Shown here one piece after another: positions 8,421-16,959 of a stretch of DNA of 64,000 nucleotides; position 1 is the stretch's first letter; every line of letters starts with the position of its first letter. Under the pieces are notes generated by a model. The model was given only the letters and a program-made list of their open reading frames with translations, was not told the origin of the DNA and made no database searches. Position numbers and translations under genes: made by a program. This stretch comes from Marivita geojedonensis (GTDB taxonomy: Bacteria; Pseudomonadota; Alphaproteobacteria; Rhodobacterales; Rhodobacteraceae), in contig NZ_JFKC01000010.1 of assembly GCF_002115805.1 (NCBI RefSeq), forward strand, positions 1-64,000. The letters run 5' to 3'.

Positions 8421-8702
8421 TTACCCCACATGCAAAGTCACAGTCGCCGCACCCTGCGTGACTGTGACCTGCACCCGCCCTCTGCGCCACACCGTCTGAA
8501 CTGCGGACGACGCGCGTTCATCACGCTCGAATCCGATATCCTCAAGAACATGCGGTGCCGAAAGCGCCAGCCTTTCGATGTGCTGCGCAAGATGGGTGTC
8601 AGCCGTGTCCCTTTCCCGAAAGAGCGTGAGTTTTTCAGCCGCAATTCTGATCCAGTGCATCAGAGGTCCTGTGTGGACGTCGTGATCGCTGAAATACGTC
8701 AT
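8421..8702 (-). CDS. Small DUF1127-like protein
   Basis: A 93-residue protein with no signal peptide or membrane segment. The middle part HLAQHIERLALSAPHVLEDIGFERD resembles the short arginine-rich DUF1127 helix, whose usual form is L..L...LL.DIGL.R. The start at 8702 (MTYFSDHDVH) is chosen for AAAGGA 8 bases ahead. It is divergent from the LysR regulator gene, with 111 bp between starts, a layout often seen for a regulator and its target. Function unknown. Confidence 0.65.
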   Translation of the reverse strand: MTYFSDHDVHTGPLMHWIRIAAEKLTLFRERDTADTHLAQHIERLALSAPHVLEDIGFERDERASSAVQTVWRRGRVQVTVTQGAATVTLHVG

Positions 8703-8813
8703 TGACTGATTTCCTTTGCGCTTAAGACTTCTCAGTGCAAAGATGCGCCAGGCAGGGATGCTCCCGCAAACCAAGTTAATCACCCCAAAGGATCAGAAAA
8801 ACTAATCCTGATT

Positions 8814-9770
8814 ATGCCCAGACTGCCCCCCTTGAATGCCCTGAAAGCCTTCGAAGCAGCCGCCCGGCATGGCGGGTTCATCGGGGCCAGCGATGAACTG
8901 CACGTCACGTGGGGGGCGGTCAGCCGTCATGTCAAACTGCTCGAAGACCATCTGGGCGTGGCGCTGTTTGTGCGCCAACCTCAGGGCGTGCGCCTGACCG
9001 CTGCGGGCTGTCAGCTCCTGCCGGTATTGACCGACGCCTTTGCCCAGATCGCCCGCGAGACAGAACGGCTGTCGCACAACGCGGCGGAGTTGCGCGTGAT
9101 CTGCCCGCCAGGCACCTCGATCAGGTGGCTGCTGCCAAGATTGGACACCTTCCAGACGGCGCATCCCGAGTACCGCCTCAAACTCACCACGGATTTCTAC
9201 ACCGACAGCGGGTTCGATCCCTACGACGCGGATATCGGGTTTTCCGTCTCGAACTGGCCAAATCGCGCGTCCGATCTCGAGGTGCTCACCCTGTTTCCGA
9301 GCCTTCTGACTCCGGCATGTGCCCCCGGCTACGCTCATGACAAAGCACTGACATCGCCAAGCGATCTGTCCCGCTGCGATGTGCTGCACGAATCCCGCGC
9401 GCACGAGGACTGGGCAGCATGGGCAAACGCCTTTGCACCCAACGGGCTCGACCCGAAGTCCGGACAGGTCTTCCCGAATATCGACATCGCCACAAAAGCC
9501 GCAGTCATGGGACTCGGCGTGGTTATGGCCGATCTGGTGCTGTGCCGTGAAGAATTGGACAGCGGTGCGCTTGTGACGCCGTTTCCCGATCTGGTTTGCC
9601 AATCGCCTCTGGGCGGCATCTGCATTCTGGGCGGGCGAGAGAACTGGTCCACACCGAAAGTCGAGGCGTTCAAATCATGGGCGTATAAGAGCGCAGAACC
9701 GGACCGCGCGGCGGCCCGCGCTATCCTGGATGCACTTGGGGCTGAGGCGCCCCTCGACCGACAGGACTAA
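8814..9770 (+). CDS. LysR-family transcriptional regulator, GcvA-like
   Basis: A 318-residue regulator. Residues 1-60 hold the winged helix-turn-helix (PRLPPLNALKAFEAAARHGGFIGASDELHVTWGAVSRHVKLLED), and a substrate-binding domain starts at about residue 92. The N-terminal PLNALKAFEAAAR and the tryptophan in the HTH are typical of the GcvA/AmpR branch. The effector is unknown. It is divergently arranged with the DUF1127-like gene, which is the likely target along with autoregulation. Its stop overlaps by 4 bases the stop of the convergent lytic transglycosylase gene. Confidence 0.9.
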   Translation: MPRLPPLNALKAFEAAARHGGFIGASDELHVTWGAVSRHVKLLEDHLGVALFVRQPQGVRLTAAGCQLLPVLTDAFAQIARETERLSHNAAELRVICPPGTSIRWLLPRLDTFQTAHPEYRLKLTTDFYTDSGFDPYDADIGFSVSNWPNRASDLEVLTLFPSLLTPACAPGYAHDKALTSPSDLSRCDVLHESRAHEDWAAWANAFAPNGLDPKSGQVFPNIDIATKAAVMGLGVVMADLVLCREELDSGALVTPFPDLVCQSPLGGICILGGRENWSTPKVEAFKSWAYKSAEPDRAAARAILDALGAEAPLDRQD

Positions 9771-10261
9771 TTGGCCCAATCCTTGCGGCCATGCACACCG
9801 GTCTCATCCAGCAAACCCAGGCGTTTGGCTTCGTAGTAATATCCGCGCGCATACCACATGACCGCTTCGGCCTCGTCCCCATCCGACACGAGCCACGCCC
9901 CGCGCAGGTAGCGGACGGCGTAGCGCAGGTTGGTTTCCGCATCCAACAGGTCGGACGGTTCCCCACGAAACCCCATCGACCGCGCGGTGGCAGGCAGAAT
10001 CTGCATCAGCCCGTAATAGGGCCCGTTGCGCGCCTCGGGTCGGTGTGTGCTCTCGCGGATCACAACCCGCTGCACCAGCGACACGGGCACATCGTTTTCC
10101 CGTGCCGCGGCAACGATCATTTCCCGCAGCTCAGGTGTTTCATTGGGGTACAGGTTTCGCGTCGAAACGGTCTCGGTCGACGGCTTCGGCTCCGTGGTGG
10201 AACACCCGGCAACGAACACCGCGAGGCAGATTGCCGATATAACAGGGCGCAGAACTCTCAT
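9767..10261 (-). CDS. Lytic transglycosylase lipoprotein (SLT domain)
   Basis: A 164-residue peptidoglycan-cleaving lipoprotein. A signal peptide MRVLRPVISAICLAVFVAGC ends in the lipobox VAGC (Cys20). The SLT fold has the catalytic glutamate in VVIRESTHRPEARNGPYYGLMQILPATARSMGF, with the conserved YGLMQ and a later NLRYAVRYL. The start at 10261 is chosen because the signal peptide begins there; an ATG ten codons earlier is possible. It should act on murein from the inner face of the outer membrane or the periplasm. Confidence 0.88.
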   Translation of the reverse strand: MRVLRPVISAICLAVFVAGCSTTEPKPSTETVSTRNLYPNETPELREMIVAAARENDVPVSLVQRVVIRESTHRPEARNGPYYGLMQILPATARSMGFRGEPSDLLDAETNLRYAVRYLRGAWLVSDGDEAEAVMWYARGYYYEAKRLGLLDETGVHGRKDWAN

Positions 10262-10327
10262 GCGCCAGCCTTGCGACGAAGCCCGCCGCAAGACAATCGT
10301 GATATTTTGCCATCGGCAAAGCTTTGC

Positions 10328-10486
10328 TCAGGCGGCGTAGTATTCTTCGAACACCGGCGAGGGCTGACTGTTCCGTTCGGTCACAAGCTTCGGTCGCGGG
10401 GTGTAATAGGCCCACGCCTCGTCGAGATGCCGCACTGTGTCGACAGCGGTGCTCCGGTGTGACGGGATGGGAAATGTCTGGCGCAT
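10328..10486 (-). CDS. Small conserved-looking protein, 52 residues
   Basis: A 52-residue soluble peptide beginning MRQTFPIPSHRSTAVDTVR and ending SPVFEEYYAA. AGGAGAG stands 5 bases before this ATG, which is why the start is placed here rather than at the upstream ATG at 10588. It has no cysteine, signal or membrane segment. It lies downstream of and parallel to the Lrp-family gene. Function unknown; the ribosome site makes translation likely. Confidence 0.55.
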   Translation of the reverse strand: MRQTFPIPSHRSTAVDTVRHLDEAWAYYTPRPKLVTERNSQPSPVFEEYYAA

Positions 10487-10570
10487 GGTACTCTCCTGGA
10501 TCGGGGTGCCTCCCTTGTCATCCCAGCTAAGCAGCGCACGCGTCAGCACCAGAGCCACTCCGTCAGGCGC

Positions 10571-10591
10571 GCCATGCACAGGATGCATGGC
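10571..10591 (-). terminator. Hairpin directly after the Lrp-family gene
   Basis: GCCATGCA, a five-base loop and TGCATGGC form a perfect 8-bp stem starting one base after the stop codon of the Lrp-family gene. There is no uridine tract, so it may stop RNA decay or help termination rather than being a classic terminator. Confidence 0.45.
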
Positions 10592-11044
10592 TCAGGCCCG
10601 CTCATCCTTCGGAGACCCCATCACCACATAAGAGGTGATCGCGTTCACCTGCGGCAGCACCCCCAGCACTTCGGTGTGGAAATGCTTGTAAGCGGCCAAA
10701 TCCGCCGCCTCGACCCGCAAGAGATACTCGACCGAACCGGTAATGTTATGGCACTCTCGCACCTCGGGACTGCGCGAGATCGCGCGCTCGAACGCCTCCT
10801 GCGCCGGTTTGGTGTGCTGGCTCAGCCCAACGGTGACATAGGCAACAAACCCGATCCCGGTCTTTTCCGGGCTGAGCACCGCGCGATACCCCGCGATAAC
10901 GCCAGAGCGCTCCAACGCACTCACCCGCCGCAGGCAGGCCGAGGGCGACAGCCCTACCTGCTCGGCAAGCGCCAAATTGCTGATCCGACCATCCCGCGAC
11001 AGTACGCGCAATATCTGGCGATCAATTTGATCAATATCAGTCAT
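10592..11044 (-). CDS. Lrp/AsnC-family transcriptional regulator
   Basis: A 150-residue regulator with an N-terminal helix-turn-helix (DRQILRVLSRDGRISNLALAEQVGLSPSACLRRVSALE) and a C-terminal RAM ligand-binding domain including GSVEYLLRVEA. The start at 11044 gives the usual MTDIDQIDRQIL beginning. It is divergent from a LysE-type exporter gene with 73 bp between starts. That arrangement usually means the regulator senses an amino acid and controls its exporter. Confidence 0.93.
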   Translation of the reverse strand: MTDIDQIDRQILRVLSRDGRISNLALAEQVGLSPSACLRRVSALERSGVIAGYRAVLSPEKTGIGFVAYVTVGLSQHTKPAQEAFERAISRSPEVRECHNITGSVEYLLRVEAADLAAYKHFHTEVLGVLPQVNAITSYVVMGSPKDERA

Positions 11045-11117
11045 TAGTTGCGCCTGTTGCAGCAAAACAGCACAAAAAAGCAATCTCTGCGCAAGGATTT
11101 AGACACATATTGCCCAC

Positions 11118-11714
11118 ATGACGCCCGATATTTTCCTTGCCCTCGCCGGTTTTGCCCTTGTCACCGTGATCACACCGGGACCGAACAACCTGATGCTGAT
11201 GACATCGGGTGCGAATTTCGGCTTCCGCCGGTCGATCCCGCACATGCTCGGCGTTGGACTCGGCTTTCCGATGATGATCGTTCCCGTGGGGCTTGGCGTG
11301 ATGCAGGCCTTCGACCTGTGGCCGGTCTCCTACACGATCCTCAAGGTGCTGTCGGTGCTCTACATGCTCTATCTGGCCTGGCGCATCGCCAATGCCGCGC
11401 CCCCCGATGGCGCGGCGAAATCCGGCAGCAAACCGCTGTCTTTCGTGCAGGCCGCCGCGTTCCAGTGGGTGAACCCCAAGGCTTGGTCGATGGCGCTGGG
11501 TGCGATTACCCTTTATGCCACCGGGCGTGACATCGCCGCCGTGCTCTGGGTGGCGGGCACCTATGTTGCGATGGGCTGTATTTCCACAACCACATGGACG
11601 GTGATCGGTCAGCAGTTGCGCCGCCTGCTCAACCGCCCGACGCGGCTGCGGATCTTCAATTGGACCATGGCCGCGCTGCTGGTGGCATCGCTGGTTCCGG
11701 TTCTCTGGACCTGA
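11118..11714 (+). CDS. LysE-family amino-acid exporter
   Basis: A 198-residue inner-membrane protein with five or six hydrophobic segments. The family signature [28 protein letters not shown] is at residues 20-47, and QWVNPKAW is in the middle. Proteins of this family export amino acids such as lysine, arginine, homoserine or threonine; the substrate is not known here. The divergent Lrp-family gene is the likely regulator. Confidence 0.9.
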   Translation: MTPDIFLALAGFALVTVITPGPNNLMLMTSGANFGFRRSIPHMLGVGLGFPMMIVPVGLGVMQAFDLWPVSYTILKVLSVLYMLYLAWRIANAAPPDGAAKSGSKPLSFVQAAAFQWVNPKAWSMALGAITLYATGRDIAAVLWVAGTYVAMGCISTTTWTVIGQQLRRLLNRPTRLRIFNWTMAALLVASLVPVLWT

Positions 11715-11790
11715 CCGGGTTGCGATTGCAAATCCCCGCCCGGACGGTCATATAAACCGCCAGCCGCAGGCAACAGGGCAACCGCTGACC

Positions 11791-12753
11791 ATGACCAACT
11801 ATCTCGATTTTGAAAAACCGCTGGCCGAGATCGAAGGCAAAGCTGAAGAGCTGCGCGCGATGGCCCGAAAAAACGAAGAGATGGACATAGAGGACGAGGC
11901 CCGCGCGCTCGACGCCAAGGCGCAGGCGCTGCTGAAAGACCTCTACAAAAAGCTGACCCCGTGGCGGAAATGCCAGATCGCCCGCCACCCCGAGCGCCCG
12001 CATTGCAAAGACTACATCGACGCGCTGTTTTCCGAGTACACGCCGCTCGCCGGCGACCGGAACTTTGCCGATGACGATGCGGTCATGGGCGGCCTTGCAC
12101 GGTTCGACGATCAACCCGTGGTCATCATCGGCCACGAAAAGGGCCACGACACGGAAAGCCGCCTGAAGCGCAATTTCGGTATGGCCCGCCCGGAAGGCTA
12201 CCGCAAGGCGGTACGTCTGATGGATATGGCCGACCGCTTCCGCCTGCCCGTTATTACCCTAGTCGATACACCCGGCGCCTATCCCGGCAAAGGCGCCGAG
12301 GAGCGTGGCCAGTCCGAAGCCATCGCCCGTTCCACCGAAAAATGCCTGCAAATCGGCGTGCCGGTGATCTCGGTCGTGATCGGTGAAGGCGGATCGGGCG
12401 GCGCCGTGGCCTTTGCCACCGCCAACCGCGTGGCGATGCTGGAACACTCCGTCTACTCGGTGATTTCGCCCGAAGGCTGCGCGTCCATCCTCTGGAAAGA
12501 TGCCGAAAAGATGCGCGAAGCGGCCGAAGCGCTGCGCCTCACAGCCCAGGACCTGCTCAATCTCGGCGTCGCCGATCAGGTGATCTCCGAACCGCTTGGC
12601 GGCGCACATCGCGGGCGCGAGGAAACCATCCGCTCGGTCGGAAACGCGCTGCGCGGCATGCTCAAGGACCTGTCCGACCAAAAGCCGAAAAAGCTGATCG
12701 CGGACCGCCGCCGCAAGTTCCTCGACATCGGGACCAAAGGGTTGGCCGCCTGA
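11791..12753 (+). CDS. accA: Acetyl-CoA carboxylase carboxyltransferase subunit alpha
   Basis: A 320-residue subunit of the carboxyltransferase that, with AccD, transfers CO2 from biotin to acetyl-CoA, the first step of fatty-acid synthesis. Typical features are the N-terminal [17 protein letters not shown] helix, [44 protein letters not shown] and [12 protein letters not shown]. The length is standard. The dtd gene begins one base after its stop codon. Confidence 0.97.
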   Translation: MTNYLDFEKPLAEIEGKAEELRAMARKNEEMDIEDEARALDAKAQALLKDLYKKLTPWRKCQIARHPERPHCKDYIDALFSEYTPLAGDRNFADDDAVMGGLARFDDQPVVIIGHEKGHDTESRLKRNFGMARPEGYRKAVRLMDMADRFRLPVITLVDTPGAYPGKGAEERGQSEAIARSTEKCLQIGVPVISVVIGEGGSGGAVAFATANRVAMLEHSVYSVISPEGCASILWKDAEKMREAAEALRLTAQDLLNLGVADQVISEPLGGAHRGREETIRSVGNALRGMLKDLSDQKPKKLIADRRRKFLDIGTKGLAA

Positions 12754-12754
12754 C

Positions 12755-13198
12755 ATGCGTGCGCTGATCCAACGGGTGTCCGAGGCCTCGGTCAGCGTCG
12801 ATGGCGAGGTTCTGGGCGAAATCGGCGCGGGCCTCCTGATCCTGATCTGCGCCATGCAGGGCGACACCGAGGCACAGGCCGACAGGCTCGCCGCCAAGAT
12901 CGCCAAACTGCGCATCTTCAAGGATGATGAAGGCCGCATGAACCGCTCCGTCACCGACATCGGCGGCAGCGCCCTTGTGGTCAGCCAGTTCACCCTCGCC
13001 GCCGACACCTCGCGCGGAAACCGCCCCGGCTTCTCCACTGCAGCCGCGCCGGACGACGGTAACCGACTTTACGAACACTTCGCCGATCAAATAGCGGCGC
13101 AGGGCATCCCCGTCGCCAAGGGGCGCTTTGGGGCGGACATGAAAGTGCGTCTGCTGAACGACGGGCCGGTCACGATCTGGATGGATACCGAGGACTGA
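12755..13198 (+). CDS. dtd: D-aminoacyl-tRNA deacylase
   Basis: A 147-residue cytoplasmic enzyme that removes D-amino acids (and glycine from tRNA-Ala) mischarged onto tRNA. Both active-site motifs are present: SQFTLAAD near residue 77 and the Gly-cisPro motif [10 protein letters not shown] at the C-terminus. The N-terminal [17 protein letters not shown] is standard. It is tightly linked to accA. It may be unrelated to the D-amino-acid genes at 1-7 kb, because dtd is a near-universal housekeeping gene. Confidence 0.96.
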   Translation: MRALIQRVSEASVSVDGEVLGEIGAGLLILICAMQGDTEAQADRLAAKIAKLRIFKDDEGRMNRSVTDIGGSALVVSQFTLAADTSRGNRPGFSTAAAPDDGNRLYEHFADQIAAQGIPVAKGRFGADMKVRLLNDGPVTIWMDTED

Positions 13199-13233
13199 CC
13201 TTCGGCGACGCCTCTGGCTTGGCCCGCGCTTTT

Positions 13234-13256
13234 GCATATTTGGAAAAAGAAGAAGC
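13234..13256 (+). repeat. AT-rich 23-bp motif, copy 2
   Basis: GCATATTTGG followed by AAAAAGAAGAAGC on the plus strand, 36 bases after the dtd stop. It is identical in all 23 bases to copy 4 at 36816-36838 read on the other strand. Confidence 0.75.
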
Positions 13257-13390
13257 AGCGGTCCGATGTCCACCCCAGCCAAGGCACCGCTTTCGAGCGT
13301 GGCTCTTGGTCAACCCTGGCATGGGGCTTCTCCTTTTACGGTCATCGGCATGCCTGCCTGTACCGCACCGCCAACGTTAGCCCGCTCACG

Positions 13391-13405
13391 TTAACGCACC
13401 GTTAA
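13391..13405. promoter_or_regulatory. CtrA-like binding sequence
   Basis: The sequence TTAACGCACCGTTAA is an exact TTAA-N7-TTAA, the consensus of the alphaproteobacterial response regulator CtrA. It lies between convergent genes with no obvious downstream target, so it may be a chance match. Confidence 0.3.
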
Positions 13406-13425
13406 TCGAAGCAAGCACCCCGTCC

Positions 13426-13447
13426 CTTCTTCTTTTCATAAATATGC
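13426..13447 (-). repeat. AT-rich 23-bp motif, copy 3
   Basis: On the minus strand it reads GCATATTTATG followed by AAAAGAAGAAG. It lies 108 bases downstream of the hlyD stop codon and points the same way as hlyD. It is the most divergent of the four copies. Confidence 0.65.
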
Positions 13448-13554
13448 AAACACCGCATCTGCCACATGTGCGGCGCGGTCTTTGGCGTCACGCCCACACA
13501 GGCCCGAGCCGAAGGCGAGATGCCCTGTCATGGCGGGCGAAGCCCGACATGGCT

Positions 13555-14736
13555 TTACGGTTCGCGCAGCGCTTCGCGGGATTTGTAGAGCGGCTTCAGC
13601 AGGTATTGCAGCACCGTCTTTTCGCCGGTGTGCAGCTCCACCGTGGCCTGCATGCCGGGGCGGATTTCCAGCTGGCGCTGACGGTCGGTGAGCGATGTCC
13701 TGTCGACCCGCACCGTGACCTTGTAATGTGCCGGGGCTTCCGGGCGGCGTTCGTCCTTGAACGTATCGGCAGAGATCACATCGACCCGGCCCTTGAGCGA
13801 GCCGTAGATCGTGAAGTCATAGGCCGAGAGCTTGATCGTCGCTTCCTGACCCGGACGGATTCCGGCGATGTTTTCGGGCGCAACCTTGGCTTCGACATAA
13901 AGCTCTTCACCCAGCGGGATGATCTGCAGGATTTCCTCGCCGGGGCGGACGACGCCACCGATGGTGGTCACGCCCAGTTTGTTCACCACGCCGTGCATCG
14001 GACTGACCAGAACCGTGCGGTTCAACTGGTCCTGTGACGACCGGAGGTTCTGGCGTAGTGTCGCCAGTTCCTTGAGCGTGTCCGAGTATTCCTGCGCACG
14101 GGCCAGTTCGGTCTGGGTGATGATCTCGTCCATTTTGATCTGCGCATCCGCATGGGCCTTGCGGGCACGGGTGACTTCGATCAGGGCGACAACCTTCTTG
14201 TCCAGAAGGTTCTCCATGAGGCTCTTTTCCTGCGCCGCCTGTTCCAGCACCTTGCGTGCGCCATCGTAGCGGGAGTTGAAATCAAGTTGCCGTGCCGCCA
14301 GAAGCGCCTGTTCAGACGCGGCCATTTCGGGGTTGCGCTGACGGAGGTCCCACGGAATTTCGAACTGCACCAGACCGGCCATCTCGACCTCGATCCGCAG
14401 GCGGCGAATGTCGAGCGCGGTGATCTGGTCTTCCAGATCATCGACCGATGACCGGAACTGTGTCCCGTGCAGACGGGCGAGCACATCCCCGCGCATCACC
14501 TCGTCGCCTTCCTTGACCAGCAGTTCGGCCAGAATCCCACCTTCGAGGTTCTGGATGATCTGCGGGCGCGACGTGGAAATGAATTCGCCGTCGGCGCGGA
14601 CGATCTCATCGATCCACGCATAAGCGGCCCAGATGATAAAGAGCCACACCGCGGCCCCCGACAGCCAGATGACCATCGACGGACCGCGCAGGCGGCGGCC
14701 CAGTTGAGCGTTGAGATCGGTTGTGCTGACAGCCAT
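13555..14736 (-). CDS. HlyD-family type I secretion periplasmic adaptor
   Basis: A 393-residue membrane-fusion protein that links the inner-membrane ABC exporter to the TolC-type outer-membrane channel. One transmembrane helix lies at about 21-40 (MVIWLSGAAVWLFIIWAAYAW). A lipoyl-like half-motif NLEGGILAELLVKEGDEV follows, then a long coiled coil (about 90-250) and the beta-barrel domain with VVRPGEEILQIIPLGEELYVEAKV. It begins 3 bases after the ABC gene, and the three secretion genes form one operon. Confidence 0.93.
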   Translation of the reverse strand: MAVSTTDLNAQLGRRLRGPSMVIWLSGAAVWLFIIWAAYAWIDEIVRADGEFISTSRPQIIQNLEGGILAELLVKEGDEVMRGDVLARLHGTQFRSSVDDLEDQITALDIRRLRIEVEMAGLVQFEIPWDLRQRNPEMAASEQALLAARQLDFNSRYDGARKVLEQAAQEKSLMENLLDKKVVALIEVTRARKAHADAQIKMDEIITQTELARAQEYSDTLKELATLRQNLRSSQDQLNRTVLVSPMHGVVNKLGVTTIGGVVRPGEEILQIIPLGEELYVEAKVAPENIAGIRPGQEATIKLSAYDFTIYGSLKGRVDVISADTFKDERRPEAPAHYKVTVRVDRTSLTDRQRQLEIRPGMQATVELHTGEKTVLQYLLKPLYKSREALREP

Positions 14737-14739
14737 CTT

Positions 14740-16959
14740 TTACGCCCCCTGTCCGGTGCGCAGGTGGTTCAGCACCTGATCGCGCGGGCCATCGACCACC
14801 AACCGGCCAGAGGCCAGAACGCTGGTCCGGTCGGCAAGCGCAAGGATCGGCACGCGGTGGGTGGCGACAATCGCCGTCCGGTCCGCAAGCCATGTCTCAA
14901 GCCGCGAGATCAGCGTCTTTTCCAGCGTCTGGTCCAGCGCTGCGGTCGGCTCGTCCAGCAGGCACACATCGGGGTCCTGCAACCACAGCCGCGCCCAACC
15001 GATGGATTGGCGCTGCCCGACCGACAGCCCTTCGCCACCATCGCGGATGGGCAGGTCGAGCCCCTGCGGATGGCCTTTCACAAACTGGCCCAGCCCGGCG
15101 AAGTCCAGCGCTTCGTAAAGGCGGTCGTCGTCGCGCTCCATCATGTTGAGGTTCAGGTTGTCGCGCAGCGTGCCGTGGAAGAGGCGCACATCCTGCCCCA
15201 GATAGCCCAGCGACCGGCGGACATCGCGCATGTCGATCTGGTTCATGTCGGTGCCATCGATCAGGATCGACCCGGAGGTGGGCGCATAAAGCCCCGCCAG
15301 CATCTTGAGCAGCGTGGATTTGCCCGATCCGTTGGTGCCGAGGATGGCCAGAGTCTGGCCTGGCTGGATCACGAGGCTGGGAATGTCGAGGACCGACGGA
15401 CTTTCCTCATCGTAGCGGAAGGTGACTTCGCGCAGTTCGAACCGGCCTTCCAGCTTTTCGCGGCGCAGGTATTTGCGGTTTTCCTGACGGTCCTGCGGCA
15501 GGGCCGCGATCCCGTCCAGCGCATCCAGTGCGGCTTTGACGTTGCCCCAGCGCGCCATGATACCCGCAAGCTGCGTCAGCGGGGCCAGTGTGCGCGAGGT
15601 CAGGATGCCCACGGCGATGATCGACCCGACGGTGAATTCACCGGCGAAGACCAGATAGGTGCCCGCGATCACGGCCCCCACATAGGTGGCCTGCTGGACG
15701 CCCTGGCTCCAGAAGGTCAGCGCGGCGGCAAGGCGGCGTTGCTCGGAGGATTTCAGCGCCTGCACCGAGGTCAGTTCTTCCCACTGGCGGGCAAAGCGGT
15801 CTTCGGCGCGCTGGGTCTTGATCGTGTCCAGCTCGGTCACCGTTTCATTGAGCAAGCGCGATTGCTTGGTTGACGCGCCCTGCATCTCGCGGGTGATGCG
15901 GATCATCTTCTTCTGCAGGAAGAAGCCGGGGATCACCATCAGAACGGCACCGGCCACCAGCACCCAAACGACGCTGCCCGCGATGGACCAGACCATCAGC
16001 AGGAAAAGCAGGATGAACGGGATGTCCGCCAACGCGCCGACCGTGCCTGCGGTAAAGAACTCGCGGACCGAGGAAAACTCGCGCATCGACGCGAAAAGCT
16101 GCGAGGGCGACCGACCGGCCGCATCCGACCGCATGCCCAGAAGACGGTTCAGCAACGTCTGCTGCACACCCGTTTCGATCTGCCGCCCCGCGCCGTCCAG
16201 AAGTGTAGACCGCGCGACCTTGAGAAACGCCTCCAGCATCAGCGCCATCGCGGCCCCGATGGCCAGCACCCAAAGCGTGGCCGAGGATTGATGCGGGATC
16301 ACCCGGTCGTAGACCTGAAGCGAGAACAGCGCGACGGACACGGCAAGGATATTGGCCACAAACGATCCCAGCGCCACCTCACCGAACTGGCGGGTGTAGT
16401 TGGTGAAGCTGCTCCAGAACCAATGGCCCTTCAGGTCCGTATCGGTATGCGTTTCGGCCAGCGTTTCGACCGGCGCTTCGCCGCGCACCAGAACGCCGCT
16501 GTAGAAGGGCGCAAACTCGGCAACATCGACGCGTTCAACCTTGTCCTTGGCGGACTCGTCCCAAACGGACAGGGTCATGCGATCCTGCGACAGGACCAGC
16601 ACCGCCTGCCCATTGGTCATCAGTGCAATCGCGGGCCAGTGGTCCGGCGTCGGGCGCGGCACATGCAGCCCCTGCGCCAGCAGTCCGGCCGCCTTGGCCC
16701 CGGCGATCAGCGCCGCCTCGCCCACCAGTCCGTTCGGTTCCTGGTGCAGGCTGATCGCCTCGGTGATGTCGGAGGCCACGGTGGTGAGGCCCACCCGCCC
16801 CGCATAGGTGCGGATCAGCTCGGTCCGGGCGCGCACGCGGTCGGAATAGCGTGGCGCGCGTTTGGGTTCATTGGCGGGTTTGACGCCTTGCGGCACCATG
16901 CGAAGAACAGCGTTCTTGGCGCGCCCGGACAGGAGTGTGATGTTGCTGACGCCGCTCAA
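14740..16959 (-). CDS. Type I secretion ABC exporter with C39-like domain (LapB-type)
   Basis: A 739-residue inner-membrane ABC exporter of the class that moves large repeat adhesins. Residues to about 170 resemble a C39 peptidase domain but show no catalytic cysteine, so it should dock rather than cleave the substrate. A six-helix membrane domain follows, then an ATPase with Walker A GTNGSGKST, signature LSVGQRQ and Walker B VCLLDEP. The start overlaps the stop of the tolC-like gene by four bases. The adhesin gene upstream in the operon is the obvious substrate. Confidence 0.93.
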   Translation of the reverse strand: MSGVSNITLLSGRAKNAVLRMVPQGVKPANEPKRAPRYSDRVRARTELIRTYAGRVGLTTVASDITEAISLHQEPNGLVGEAALIAGAKAAGLLAQGLHVPRPTPDHWPAIALMTNGQAVLVLSQDRMTLSVWDESAKDKVERVDVAEFAPFYSGVLVRGEAPVETLAETHTDTDLKGHWFWSSFTNYTRQFGEVALGSFVANILAVSVALFSLQVYDRVIPHQSSATLWVLAIGAAMALMLEAFLKVARSTLLDGAGRQIETGVQQTLLNRLLGMRSDAAGRSPSQLFASMREFSSVREFFTAGTVGALADIPFILLFLLMVWSIAGSVVWVLVAGAVLMVIPGFFLQKKMIRITREMQGASTKQSRLLNETVTELDTIKTQRAEDRFARQWEELTSVQALKSSEQRRLAAALTFWSQGVQQATYVGAVIAGTYLVFAGEFTVGSIIAVGILTSRTLAPLTQLAGIMARWGNVKAALDALDGIAALPQDRQENRKYLRREKLEGRFELREVTFRYDEESPSVLDIPSLVIQPGQTLAILGTNGSGKSTLLKMLAGLYAPTSGSILIDGTDMNQIDMRDVRRSLGYLGQDVRLFHGTLRDNLNLNMMERDDDRLYEALDFAGLGQFVKGHPQGLDLPIRDGGEGLSVGQRQSIGWARLWLQDPDVCLLDEPTAALDQTLEKTLISRLETWLADRTAIVATHRVPILALADRTSVLASGRLVVDGPRDQVLNHLRTGQGA

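Larger units (their letters stand above)
13199..13554. other. 356-bp convergent gene-free region between dtd and hlyD
   Basis: No convincing gene lies here. It holds two copies of the AT-rich 23-bp motif in opposite orientation (13234-13256 and 13426-13447) and a CtrA-like site (13391-13405). It also contains a GC-rich hairpin (GGGCTTCGCCC on the minus strand near 13534-13545) just downstream of the hlyD stop that could aid termination. A 42-codon frame at 13266-13394 lacks a ribosome site and was not accepted. Confidence 0.6.

Noticed and set aside
13266-13394. 42-codon frame after AT-rich motif copy 2
   Set aside because: There is no ribosome site, and the composition is proline/alanine-rich as in random high-GC DNA. 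Its stop falls in the CtrA-like site.
13520-13552. Rho-independent terminator after hlyD
   Set aside because: The GGGCTTCGCCC hairpin is present but no uridine run follows it.
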